From Mogibacterium sp. (GTDB lineage: Bacteria > Bacillota > Clostridia > Peptostreptococcales > Anaerovoracaceae), in contig DUVP01000010.1 in assembly GCA_012840975.1 (NCBI GenBank), forward strand, positions 1 through 64,000: DNA of 64,000 nt, given 5' to 3'. The notes beneath the pieces are model-generated. The model had not been told where the DNA came from. It worked only from the letters and a program-made list of their open reading frames with translations, and did no database searches. Below are positions 38,830-47,572 of the stretch, in pieces (positions within the stretch are counted from its first letter, which is position 1; each line of letters begins with the position of its first letter). A program made the position numbers and the translations under genes.

Positions 38830-39554
38830 ATAATATTAAACGAATAATCAGCCTTATGCTCATCATAGTCATGGTCATATGTATGTTTGGATGTACAAGC
38901 AGCAAAACGGATAACAGTGAAGAGGAATCTGTGTCGGAAACAGGAACGTGGATGATCAATGATCAGAATATTAAAGTGACGCTTCCGGATCATGTTGAGA
39001 AAGCGTTTAATAAAGCAACGGAAGGCTTTAAAGGAATCATGCTTGAGCCGCTTGCTTATGTAGGATCGCAAGTAGTAGCAGGAATGAATTACATGATTCT
39101 TTGCCGAGCAACAACCGCAACACAAAAACCGGTAACAACATACCGGATGGCTGTCATCTATGCAGATCTTGAAGGAAATGCCGAAATTACTTCACTCAAG
39201 GATTTTGACTTATCTAATTATACTGAAGGCAAGGGGTTGTCCGGGCAGGAAATGCTTCCCGGAGGGTGGTATGTTCCGGAAGAAACAAGCGAATCCGATA
39301 TTCCGAAGGAAGTGAAAGATGCATATGAGAAAGCAACAGCCACCATAAGCTGGAAAAGGGATAAAGTGAATATTCTTGCTTACCTCGGCAGTCAGACCGT
39401 AGCCGGAATGAATTATTCGGTGCTCTGCAAAGGAGAGATTACAGGAGATGATGCAGCCGATAACATCATTATAATTACGATTTATGAAGACCTTGACGGA
39501 AATGCTGAAATATCCAACATTCATATTCTTGATCTTACGGAATTCGCCGCTTAG
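38826..39554 (+). CDS. Lipoprotein with two cystatin-like repeats
   Basis: A 242-residue protein. A signal peptide with lipobox (ICMFGC) near residue 23 would anchor it to the membrane after lipidation. Two homologous modules follow, about 55-135 and 160-240. Each contains LAYxGSQ(V/T)VAGMNY and YxDLxGNAEI. SQVVAG and SQTVAG fit the Q-x-V-x-G signature of cystatins, cysteine-protease inhibitors. The repeats suggest an outward-facing inhibitor or a fold relative with another role. I do not know a named homologue. GC and codon use look like the rest of the region. Confidence 0.8.
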   Translation: MNNIKRIISLMLIIVMVICMFGCTSSKTDNSEEESVSETGTWMINDQNIKVTLPDHVEKAFNKATEGFKGIMLEPLAYVGSQVVAGMNYMILCRATTATQKPVTTYRMAVIYADLEGNAEITSLKDFDLSNYTEGKGLSGQEMLPGGWYVPEETSESDIPKEVKDAYEKATATISWKRDKVNILAYLGSQTVAGMNYSVLCKGEITGDDAADNIIIITIYEDLDGNAEISNIHILDLTEFAA

Positions 39555-39655
39555 TAAACAATAAAGTAATTATGTTGTCAAAGGTTTGATAATTTTCCGA
39601 ACAAGAGTTGATTCAGATTCGTAGTAATATTTAGATAATTCAAACTAAATATTGA

Positions 39656-39811
39656 AAAAATGCAGAAAAGCATAATCTGAAGTTCGGCTTTGTCAGAGAC
39701 AGAAATAACAGGCTCTACATTAACAACACGGAATATACCGAAGAAATGAATAATTCGGCTTGGAAGAGGTTGAGGAGATTTTCTAGAGAAAGAGTCACAG
39801 ATTATGTTTGA
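39656..39811 (+). pseudogene. Coding remnant of unknown family
   Basis: The frame reads AEKHNLKFGFVRDRNNRLYI, then NNTEYTEEMNN and WKRLRRFSRERVTDYV-stop, with no start codon. It looks like the 3' end of a lost gene. It lies in the 280-base gap between the lipoprotein and the SWIM gene. Confidence 0.35.
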
Positions 39812-39833
39812 AATAAAAAAGGTGGGTGGTACT

Positions 39834-40265
39834 ATGGGATTAATTGAACTTGCCAGTAATAATTCGGTATGGAGAGGACTGGAATACTATAATGAAAAGA
39901 AGGTTATTTCCTGGGAAAGGACAGGAGAAAAATCTTATAGTGGAATTGTATCCGGAAGTGATAACAATGAATATAAGGTATATATAGATATTGAGCATCC
40001 AAGAAAATCAAAATGCAATTGTCCTTTTGCGTTTGAACGCAGAGTAGTTTGCAAGCATATGCTTGCTTTGTATTTCACCGTAGAACCTAAGGCTGCAAGT
40101 GATTTTTTAAAAGAAGTAGAGGAATGGGAAGCGGAGGAAAAAGAAAGGGAACTTCAATATTATGAAGATTTGAAAAAATATATAAAAACTCTGTCTAAAG
40201 AAAGACTTCAAGAAGAGCTTTTTGAAGCAATACTTCAGCTCGAAGAGGAAAGAGATTACTGGTAA
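39834..40265 (+). CDS. SWIM zinc-finger protein
   Basis: A 143-residue protein with a SWIM motif (CNCPFAFERRVVCKHMLAL, C-x-C-x8-C-x-H) near residue 60-78 and a charged helical C-terminus. SWIM fingers bind DNA or proteins. The start ATG 39834 follows GGTGGG; ATG 39804 is an alternative. The next gene is a broken TPR protein, a pairing I recall from other Firmicutes. Confidence 0.75.
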   Translation: MGLIELASNNSVWRGLEYYNEKKVISWERTGEKSYSGIVSGSDNNEYKVYIDIEHPRKSKCNCPFAFERRVVCKHMLALYFTVEPKAASDFLKEVEEWEAEEKERELQYYEDLKKYIKTLSKERLQEELFEAILQLEEERDYW

Positions 40266-40326
40266 TGAATTACTTACAAATTGTAAGTAGTTGAAAGTAT
40301 GTAATAACGTTATTAGCGAAAAGTGA

Positions 40327-41193
40327 GGATTTACTAAAGCGATACAAGACAAAAACTTTAATGAGGAAGAAGAATGGCAAGAATATCTTGATAAATTTTC
40401 GCAAGAATATAATGCAAAAATAGCCTCAGATGAAAACTGTTTAGATGAATACGACTATCTGGAAATGGCGGAAAATGCATTAAGCGATAAAGAGGCAATT
40501 CATTATGCGAAGAAAGCATTGAAACTCGACCCGTATTTATTAGATGCTGAGTCAATTATTGCACATGAAAAATCTGATAACCCTGAAGACTTGAGAAAAA
40601 AACTGAAGCAAATTATCAAAAAAGGAGAGAAACAACTTTTAGAAAAAGGCATAAGCCCGGAAAATGATGAAGGAAGTTATTACGGTTTACTGGAAACAAG
40701 ACCTTATATGCGTGTTCGTAAAGAATATCTGGAAATTTTGATTTTGCAAGGGAAATTTCGTCTTGCAATTATTGAAGCGGAAGAACTGTTAAAACTGAAT
40801 GATAATGATAATTTAGGAATACGCTATATTTTGATGGCTTTATATGCGTATTTTTAAGATGAGGAAAGTGCATTGGCTCTCTATAAAAAATATCATGAAA
40901 ACTCTGCATTTATATTACTTCCCTTAATTGCTCTGTATTACAAGAAGGAAGATAACAGGAAAATGAGAAATTATATCCGTAAATTAAAAAATAATAATAG
41001 TGATGTGCTTGTAGGATTGGATATATTTATGGGGGAAGATATGGATGAACAAATAGAAGAAATATTTTCTTCCGATATCTATAAGCCGTATTCAGCGGAA
41101 GAAGTCTTCCTGGCGTTGTCTCAGTCAGGTTTTTTATACATAACTATGTTCGGATTTTTGAACAGATTGTATGAAGAAGTTTTGAAAAAATAA
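40327..41193 (+). pseudogene. Broken tetratricopeptide-like (ST7-like) protein
   Basis: One frame gives EEEEWQEYLDKFSQEY ..., then AIHYAKKALKLDPYLLDAE, ETRPYMRVRKEYLEILI and LGIRYILMALYAYF. It stops at TAA 40855-40857 and resumes DEESALALYKKYHENSAF to 41193. The unbroken family reads AYFEDEE at this point, so a GAA-to-TAA change is the likely lesion. The 5' end is also damaged: no start codon opens the first 46 codons (first ATG 40465). Helical-repeat scaffold, function unknown. Confidence 0.7.
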
Positions 41194-41222
41194 AGGCTTT
41201 TTATCTACTGGAAACACTGATG

Positions 41223-41277
41223 TTGGGGGTTATTTAAACCCCAATAGTTTCTCACTATAAATCTTATATTTATAGTG
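41223..41277 (+). repeat. Two inverted repeats after the TPR pseudogene
   Basis: TTGGGG...CCCCAA (41223-41244) is followed by a perfect 10-base inverted repeat CACTATAAAT/ATTTATAGTG with a five-base loop (41253-41277). Neither has a T tract, so termination is only possible. With the promoter and palindromes below they fill the 274-base gap. Confidence 0.45.
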
Positions 41278-41333
41278 GGGAGCTTTTAAATTGTAACAAA
41301 TTTTACATACAAAATGCCTTATTTTTGTTAAAT

Positions 41334-41362
41334 TTGATTTTTTTTCTTAAACATGTTATATT
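41334..41362 (+). promoter_or_regulatory. Promoter of the ABC/ECF operon
   Basis: TTGATT, 17 bases, TATATT, with TGT giving an extended -10. Predicted transcription start is near 41369. Confidence 0.6.
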
Positions 41363-41373
41363 TTTGCCTTGAG

Positions 41374-41391
41374 AGTTAGTCATGCCTAACT
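41374..41391 (+). promoter_or_regulatory. DtxR/MntR-like operator palindrome
   Basis: AGTTAGTCATGCCTAACT is palindromic apart from its centre and resembles metal-repressor boxes built on TTAG...CTAA. It lies just past the predicted start site, a position suited to repression. Confidence 0.5.
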
Positions 41392-41414
41392 TTACATACT
41401 TTCATGTATGTAAA
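41391..41414 (+). promoter_or_regulatory. Second operator-like inverted repeat
   Basis: Perfect nine-base arms TTTACATAC/GTATGTAAA with a six-base loop, in the untranslated leader. A single half-like copy (TTTTACATACAAAA) occurs near 41300. Possible site for a second regulator or an RNA hairpin. Confidence 0.4.
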
Positions 41415-41467
41415 TATGAGCATTGCCGCTTATTTAGAAAAAGTAAAAGGAAAATGGTAATTAAAGC

Positions 41468-43189
41468 ATGTTAGACAAGCTGCTTTTTAAGTATATAGGG
41501 AATGCAAAAAAATATATAATCGTAAGCGTTATGCTTATGATGACAAAAGTGTTGGGCAGTTTTTTTATAGCTCTGGCTATCGGTGGAATAGTTCAGGGTT
41601 TCTTTTGTTCTTCTGCCGAGACGGGAAAAAACATTTTAATCTTTTTGACGGGTTTTATTTTAAGAAGCGGAGGTCTGTATTTTGTGACAAGGTATCAGAC
41701 AAAAATTACAGGAGAAGTCAAGACCAACCTTAGAACCGAGATGATTAAAAAGGCTATGCGAGTTGGGCCTGTTTATCTTAATTATACATCCACTGCAAAA
41801 ATGCTCAACATGGGTTCAGACACCATTGAACAGCTTGAGAATTACTATGGCAGGTTTTTGCCGCAATTCTTTGGCAGCTTCGGAATGAGTTTTGTTACGT
41901 TTTTTGTGCTTTTTTTTATAAATAAAAGGGCCGCATTTTTGTTCTTTATACTGGCTCCTATAATACCTTTGTTACTAAAAGCAATTTTAGAGATGGTGGG
42001 ACGTAAACAGAAAAAATACTGGGGAAGTTATTTAGATATCGGACAGCTGTTTTTAGACAGCTTACAGGGGATGACTACCTTAAAGATATTTTCCGCAGAT
42101 AAAAAAAGAGCGGACGATATTCATCAAAAGTCCGAAAAATTCCGTATAGAGACGATGAATGTTTTACGTATGCAGCTTAACTCCATTACTGTAATAGAAT
42201 GGATTGCTTATGGTAGCTCTATTGCACTTTTAGCCACCGGATTGGCGTATCTTCCCTTTGAAATGCAAAATCTCACAGCGATGACAGTGTTGGTCTTTAT
42301 GTCTTTAGAGGCCTTTACCCCTATGGCAACTTTGATATCAAGCTTTCATGTTGCCATGACGGGGGTAGCCGCGGGCAAAAACCTCATAGAGTTCTTCGAT
42401 CTTCCCGAAAAAGATGAAAAAGATAAAAGCACGGTAGGTAGAAGTGAAAGAGGGATAGTTGTAAAAAATCTCAAATTTTCTTATCCGGGCAGCAAGCGCA
42501 TGGTTTTGCAAGGTGTAAATGCAGAGTTTGCATCCGGCGGTTTTACTGCCGTTGTAGGTGCTTCAGGTTCCGGGAAGAGCACGCTGGTACGCCTTCTTAC
42601 TGCACAGCTGGCTGGTGCGGACAGTGCTGTCTTCTGGAATGATATGCCATATGAAATTTATAAAAAACAATCTATATCGGAAAATATGATACGTATCTCG
42701 CATGATGCACACGTTTTTGAAAAGACGATAAGAGAAAACATGCTAATGGGAAAGCCGGAAGCAACCGACAAAGAACTTATTAATGCACTTAAAACGGTTC
42801 GTCTTTATGATGAGGTGGAGTCGCGCGGAGGGCTCAATTTAGAGATAAAATCGGGAGGGAGCAATCTTTCGGGTGGACAAAAGCAGAGGCTTGTGCTTGC
42901 AAGAGCAATTCTTCATGATGCAAAAGTCTATGTTTTTGATGAAGTAACTTCCAACATAGATGTAGAAAGCGAGGCTATAATTTTGGAAGTGATGGAAAAA
43001 ATGTCAAAGGACAGCATTGTAATTCTTGTTTCTCATCGTTTGTATGCCGGCAAAAATGCTCGCAAAATATATGTTTTAGATGAAGGAAGAATTGTTGAGA
43101 AAGGGACATTTAAAGAGTTAATCCGGCAAAACGGCATTTATAAAAAGATGTGGGAAACTCAGCAACGCTTCGAAGAGGTGTTGGCATGA
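41468..43189 (+). CDS. ABC transporter, fused membrane/ATPase half (YbtP/CydD-like), first subunit
   Basis: A 573-residue type IV ABC half-transporter. Six membrane helices (about 15-310) end in HVAMTGVAAGKNL. The ATPase domain has Walker A GASGSGKSTL near 373, signature NLSGGQKQR and Walker B VYVFDEVTS. It pairs with the next gene as a heterodimer. The linked ECF genes and DtxR-like operator suggest metal-chelate or siderophore import, as I recall for YbtPQ and the equibactin locus, rather than export. Drug export is the main alternative. Confidence 0.85.
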   Translation: MLDKLLFKYIGNAKKYIIVSVMLMMTKVLGSFFIALAIGGIVQGFFCSSAETGKNILIFLTGFILRSGGLYFVTRYQTKITGEVKTNLRTEMIKKAMRVGPVYLNYTSTAKMLNMGSDTIEQLENYYGRFLPQFFGSFGMSFVTFFVLFFINKRAAFLFFILAPIIPLLLKAILEMVGRKQKKYWGSYLDIGQLFLDSLQGMTTLKIFSADKKRADDIHQKSEKFRIETMNVLRMQLNSITVIEWIAYGSSIALLATGLAYLPFEMQNLTAMTVLVFMSLEAFTPMATLISSFHVAMTGVAAGKNLIEFFDLPEKDEKDKSTVGRSERGIVVKNLKFSYPGSKRMVLQGVNAEFASGGFTAVVGASGSGKSTLVRLLTAQLAGADSAVFWNDMPYEIYKKQSISENMIRISHDAHVFEKTIRENMLMGKPEATDKELINALKTVRLYDEVESRGGLNLEIKSGGSNLSGGQKQRLVLARAILHDAKVYVFDEVTSNIDVESEAIILEVMEKMSKDSIVILVSHRLYAGKNARKIYVLDEGRIVEKGTFKELIRQNGIYKKMWETQQRFEEVLA

Positions 43190-44826
43190 AGAGAAGAAGT
43201 TCATTTAAGATAATGACGGACTTAATAATCTTAGCAAAAGAAGAGCTCTCGGATTTGATAGTTGCGGTTTTATCAGGCGTTGTTTCTTTTTTATCAACTG
43301 TCGGAATGGCGGTCTCAGGCGGAGTGTTGATTGTAAGGACAGCCGGCTTCATAGATATTCCTTTTAGAAACATTATTTATATTATGGTAGTATTCACTTT
43401 TTTAAGAGGAATAACCAGGTATCTTGAACAGTATTTGAATCATCTTGTGGCTTTTAAAGTTCTCCGTATGCTTCGGGATAAGGTGTTTGCTGCAATTCGA
43501 AGGCTTGCACCGGCAAAAATTGAGAGCAGCAATAAAGGAGAACTTATCTCTATGATAACAGCCGACATAGAGCTTATTGAAGTATTTTATGCTCATACAA
43601 TATCCCCTATATGTATAGCTCTTATATGCGGGAGCATATATTTAATTTTAATAGCATACTTTTCACCGTATATAGCTATTGTGGTGCTTATTTCTTATCT
43701 CATCATGGGAGTTTTGCTTCCGATAGCATTTTCGAAATGGGCATCCGGTACAGGATATGCTTTGCGCTTAGAGATAGGTGGCTTGAATAATGTCTTTTTG
43801 GATATTTTACGCGGAATTATAGAAATAATGCAGTTTAGTTATCGCGATAAAGCGGTGTGCCTTGTAGAAAAAACAAATAAAGCATTGGTATCCGGGCAAG
43901 CTAAGTTGATTGAGCAACTCGCTTTGTTGCTTGGTATAGAGGATGCTATTGCAGTCATAACAACGGGAGCTTCGCTTTTGGTAGGGATATCAACAGGTGT
44001 GTCTTGGTACATTTTGCTTCCTGTTTTACTCGGGATATTTTTCAGCTTTCCCGCAATAGCCAATGTTGCTTCGCTGGGCAACGGTCTGTCTCAATCCCTT
44101 GCTTGCGGTGAAAGAGTTCTTAATCTTCTAGATGAAGAACCTGTTGCTGATGAAATAAAAGACGGTGTTAACTTAAATTTGGAGGAACTGACGAATCCGA
44201 TAATTGAAGTCCGGAACCTCTCATTTTCATATAACATTGAACCGGTTTTAGTCAATTTCAATTTGGAGGTTTCATCGGGGGAGGTTTTGGGTATTAGAGG
44301 AGAAAGCGGTTGCGGTAAGTCGACTTTACTCAAACTTATTATGCGTTTTTGGAGTGCCGACAAAGGTGAAATTTTTATATGCGATCAACCGATCGAAAAG
44401 ATAAACACAGATTCCTTATGGAAAAACATTTCATACATGACACAAAACAGTGAGTTTTTTGAAGGTACTATAAGAGACAATCTACTTATTGCAAAACCCG
44501 ATGCAACTGACGAGGAGTTAAAAACGGCTTTAGAGAAGGCGTCTATTTTAGAGTTCGTGACGAGTTTGGAGCACGGCTTGGACACAACGCTTACAGAGTT
44601 AGGAGATAACTTCTCGGCAGGCGAGAGGCAACGTTTCGGTCTTGCAAGGTGTTTTTTGGAAGATACTAAAATACTCCTTTTGGATGAACCTACAAGCAAT
44701 CTTGATGCCTTAAACGAAAATATTATCCTGCATGCTTTAAAGAACAACCGGGAAGGAAAAACGATAATTATGGTAAGCCACAGAGCAAGCAGTCTTAAAA
44801 TTTGTAATCGAATAATTCAAATGTAA
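43186..44826 (+). CDS. ABC transporter, fused membrane/ATPase half (YbtQ/CydC-like), second subunit
   Basis: A 546-residue partner of the preceding protein. Membrane domain about 15-310; ATPase with Walker A GESGCGKSTLL near 375, signature NFSAGERQRF and Walker B ILLLDEPTSNLD. The signature has Ala instead of the usual second Gly (SAGE), so the two composite ATP sites may differ. I chose ATG 43186, overlapping the previous stop, with GAGGTG upstream. Confidence 0.85.
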   Translation: MKRRSSFKIMTDLIILAKEELSDLIVAVLSGVVSFLSTVGMAVSGGVLIVRTAGFIDIPFRNIIYIMVVFTFLRGITRYLEQYLNHLVAFKVLRMLRDKVFAAIRRLAPAKIESSNKGELISMITADIELIEVFYAHTISPICIALICGSIYLILIAYFSPYIAIVVLISYLIMGVLLPIAFSKWASGTGYALRLEIGGLNNVFLDILRGIIEIMQFSYRDKAVCLVEKTNKALVSGQAKLIEQLALLLGIEDAIAVITTGASLLVGISTGVSWYILLPVLLGIFFSFPAIANVASLGNGLSQSLACGERVLNLLDEEPVADEIKDGVNLNLEELTNPIIEVRNLSFSYNIEPVLVNFNLEVSSGEVLGIRGESGCGKSTLLKLIMRFWSADKGEIFICDQPIEKINTDSLWKNISYMTQNSEFFEGTIRDNLLIAKPDATDEELKTALEKASILEFVTSLEHGLDTTLTELGDNFSAGERQRFGLARCFLEDTKILLLDEPTSNLDALNENIILHALKNNREGKTIIMVSHRASSLKICNRIIQM

Positions 44827-44849
44827 GAAACTTAGGGGAGGCACAGAAA

Positions 44850-45401
44850 ATGAAAAAAATAAAATTTGAAAAGTTTACGATTAAAGACATCGTTTTTTTG
44901 GCTGTAATAACGGCCGTAACCCTACTTGCTTCTGGTCCTGTTGCACCTTTAGTTATGACTGTAACAAAGTTGGGTACGCAGGCATTTGCTATGGCTCTCC
45001 CGTTTTCAATATTTACATCTGTCGGCTTACGTAAAGTAAAAAAAGCGGGTTCGCTTACAATAATAGGATTGTTTTCGGGACTTTTCTTATTACTTATGGC
45101 ACCTGTTATGTTTTTTAATCAGTTTGTTGCAACACTTCTTTCAGAAGGGCTTGCTTTAATGCTTTTTAAAACTTATAAAGATAAAATAACCGTTCTTTTC
45201 AGTTCGGGACTCTTTTCTTTTTTTACTATACCGACAACCGTAGCAGTCAACATTTTATTAAAAGACAGTTCTCTTTCACAGCAAATAGGAAATCCTATAA
45301 CGTTTGTCCTGCTTGTTCTGGGTACGACAGTACTTGGATTTTTGGGTGCGACAATCGGAAACAAGATTGCTGATGAGCTTCAAAAAGCGGGGAAGTTATA
45401 G
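44850..45401 (+). CDS. ECF transporter S component, MptD family
   Basis: A 183-residue integral membrane protein with about five or six hydrophobic helices and the N-terminal motif FTIKDIVFLAVITAVTLLA. It matches the MptD group of energy-coupling-factor substrate-binding subunits. It recognises the ligand; EcfT and EcfA encoded next drive transport. The ligand is not readable from sequence. Confidence 0.85.
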   Translation: MKKIKFEKFTIKDIVFLAVITAVTLLASGPVAPLVMTVTKLGTQAFAMALPFSIFTSVGLRKVKKAGSLTIIGLFSGLFLLLMAPVMFFNQFVATLLSEGLALMLFKTYKDKITVLFSSGLFSFFTIPTTVAVNILLKDSSLSQQIGNPITFVLLVLGTTVLGFLGATIGNKIADELQKAGKL

Positions 45402-45409
45402 GTCAGATT

Positions 45410-46090
45410 ATGCATAGAACCGAAAAAAACTTACATCCCATACTGTCATTGGTATTCAGCCTGTTTCTTTTTGTTTCAGGGCTTTTGTTTGTCAAGGAAA
45501 AATGGTTTTTGATTTACATATTGACATTTCTGATTATCCTTTTAATCTTTCGATTCGGAGGGACAATTTTAAAGATAATGCCGCTGATTTTAATATTTGG
45601 TTCGCTTATGGCTCTTATTACAACCATAAACGGCAGTCGATGGGATGTTTTGTATTCTTTTTATCGTGTTTTCGCCCTTGTGCCGGCAATTACGCTAAGT
45701 ATGAGCATAAAACCTGTTCATCTTGTCCGTTCCTTCAATCAGATTAAAGTTCCCCACTGGATAAGCTTAGGGTTTTTAATAGTTATCCGCTTTGTACGGA
45801 TTTTTCTCGATGAAATCCGACAAATAAGGCAGGCAATCATTTTAAGAGGAATTCGTTTTACAGAAACACCTGTTTTATGGGGAAGAGCATTTTTTATACC
45901 TCTTATCATAAGAGTACTCAGTATTTCCGAGAACCTTGCCGTTTCGCTTGAAACCAGAGCTTTTTCTACAGAGGTTGAAGGCACCGCGTATGAGACAATA
46001 ACATTTGAAAAGAGAAATTATATTTTTGCAATTATGTCTTCGACCTGCTTGGCGGTATATATATATTTATTTATAGGAGGAGAGTTATAG
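45410..46090 (+). CDS. ECF transporter transmembrane T component
   Basis: A 226-residue EcfT. Several membrane helices surround a cytoplasmic coupling region with IRFVRIFLDEIRQIRQAI and SLETRAFSTE, the degenerate Ala-Arg-Gly motif that contacts the ATPase. It lies eight bases after the S component and abuts the ATPase gene. Confidence 0.88.
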   Translation: MHRTEKNLHPILSLVFSLFLFVSGLLFVKEKWFLIYILTFLIILLIFRFGGTILKIMPLILIFGSLMALITTINGSRWDVLYSFYRVFALVPAITLSMSIKPVHLVRSFNQIKVPHWISLGFLIVIRFVRIFLDEIRQIRQAIILRGIRFTETPVLWGRAFFIPLIIRVLSISENLAVSLETRAFSTEVEGTAYETITFEKRNYIFAIMSSTCLAVYIYLFIGGEL

Positions 46091-47497
46091 ATGAGCATAT
46101 CGGTAGAAGTTAAAAATCTATCTTTATCCTATGATTTTACGGAAGGAATACCCGCCAATAAGAGAATGTGGGTTTTTAAAGATCTGAATTTTCAAATAAA
46201 GAAGGGGGAGTTTGTTCTGCTTACAGGATTCTCCGGCTGCGGAAAATCGTCCCTGATAAATATGATGAATGGAGTTATTCCGAACTTAAAAAACGCATAT
46301 ACGGAAGGCAGTATTTATATCAACGGTCAAAAGGTTGAAAACACTACGGTTCGAGAACGTGCCAAGCATATCGGCAGTGTCTTTCAAAACCCCAGAGAAC
46401 AGATAATATTTGACGAGATTTTAGACGAAATCGTCTTTCCTATGGAAAACTTGGGTATAGATCCTCGAAAAATGCGAGAAAGTCTTAAAAGACTTTTAGA
46501 AATGACAGGCTTGCGTGCCGATGCCAAGACGGCAATTCTCTCCGGTGGAGAAAAACAAAAACTAATGACAGCATGCACCTTGGGAATGGGACAAAAAGTG
46601 CTAATTTTGGATGAACCGCTTGCGAATATGGATACTCGCTCAAGTGAAGAACTTCTTAAGCTGCTAAAGAGATTATCCGAAGAGAAAGAATATATTGTAA
46701 TTTTGGCTGAACACCGTCAGGAAAAGGTATTGCCATATGTCGACAGAGTGTTTTCATTTGTAAAAAGCACCCAAAAGAATGTGCTTATAGATATTGAAAT
46801 ATGGAAGGATACAGATACTTACCGTAAAAGAAACTTTACAGGTTCGCTGAAAAATGTTTTTAAACCGGTGAACCATTTAAAGGAAAATAACGAAGTTCTC
46901 TTCAGTATAAAAAATATGGACTATAAAATAGGAGAGCGTATGCTTTTTAAAGATTTTTCCTGGGAAATTAAGAGAGGGGAAGAATGGGTTGTTTTAGGTG
47001 AAAACGGGTGCGGGAAGACAACTTTATTCAAATTATTGAATGATTTTGAAAAGCCGACGTCCGGGAGCATTTCATCTTTTTACAGCAAAAAAGAGAAGAG
47101 AAAAAAAGTAGGGTATGTTTTGCAGAACCCCGATTATCAGCTTTTTATGCCGAGAGTCAAAGATGAACTCTATTTGAACGTAAAGTCAAAAGATTTTGTG
47201 TATGAACTCATAAGAGTTTTTATGCTTGAGGATATGTTGGATAGGCATCCTTTAAGCTTAAGTGAGGGGCAGAAGAGAAAATTGGGATTTGCATGTATTA
47301 TTTCGAACGAACCCGAGGTCCTTTTTTTGGATGAACCCACGGTTGGGCTGGATATGGAGTGTATTAAACAGCTTTTTGAGGCACTTTCTTTACTAAGAAT
47401 CAGGTCGCGGAAGGAACTTACCGTAATCAGCATTAGTCACGATAAAAGAGTAATCCCGTATTTGGGAAATAGGATTTTAACACTGCCGCAAGACTGA
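46091..47497 (+). CDS. ECF transporter ATPase, two ABC domains fused
   Basis: A 468-residue tandem ATPase that serves as both EcfA and EcfA'. Domain one: Walker A GFSGCGKSSLI, signature ILSGGEKQKL, Walker B VLILDEPLANMD. Domain two: Walker A GENGCGKTTLF, signature LSEGQKRKL, Walker B VLFLDEPTVGLD. It completes a dedicated group I-type ECF module. The stop is followed by no clear terminator before the hydrolase gene. Confidence 0.9.
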   Translation: MSISVEVKNLSLSYDFTEGIPANKRMWVFKDLNFQIKKGEFVLLTGFSGCGKSSLINMMNGVIPNLKNAYTEGSIYINGQKVENTTVRERAKHIGSVFQNPREQIIFDEILDEIVFPMENLGIDPRKMRESLKRLLEMTGLRADAKTAILSGGEKQKLMTACTLGMGQKVLILDEPLANMDTRSSEELLKLLKRLSEEKEYIVILAEHRQEKVLPYVDRVFSFVKSTQKNVLIDIEIWKDTDTYRKRNFTGSLKNVFKPVNHLKENNEVLFSIKNMDYKIGERMLFKDFSWEIKRGEEWVVLGENGCGKTTLFKLLNDFEKPTSGSISSFYSKKEKRKKVGYVLQNPDYQLFMPRVKDELYLNVKSKDFVYELIRVFMLEDMLDRHPLSLSEGQKRKLGFACIISNEPEVLFLDEPTVGLDMECIKQLFEALSLLRIRSRKELTVISISHDKRVIPYLGNRILTLPQD

Positions 47498-47572
47498 CGG
47501 ATTAATAGAACTTTGTAAGGGTTTAAATAGGAATTCTCGAAGAGTACAGGAAATAAATGGAGCTTGTGGAAT

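Noticed and set aside
41223-41244. Rho-independent terminator after the TPR pseudogene
   Set aside because: The GGGG/CCCC hairpin has no downstream T tract, so it is listed only as an inverted repeat.
42901-44826. CydDC heme/cysteine exporter
   Set aside because: The half-ABC pair has CydDC-like features, but no cydAB is near and the linked ECF genes and metal-box operator favour import of a chelate.
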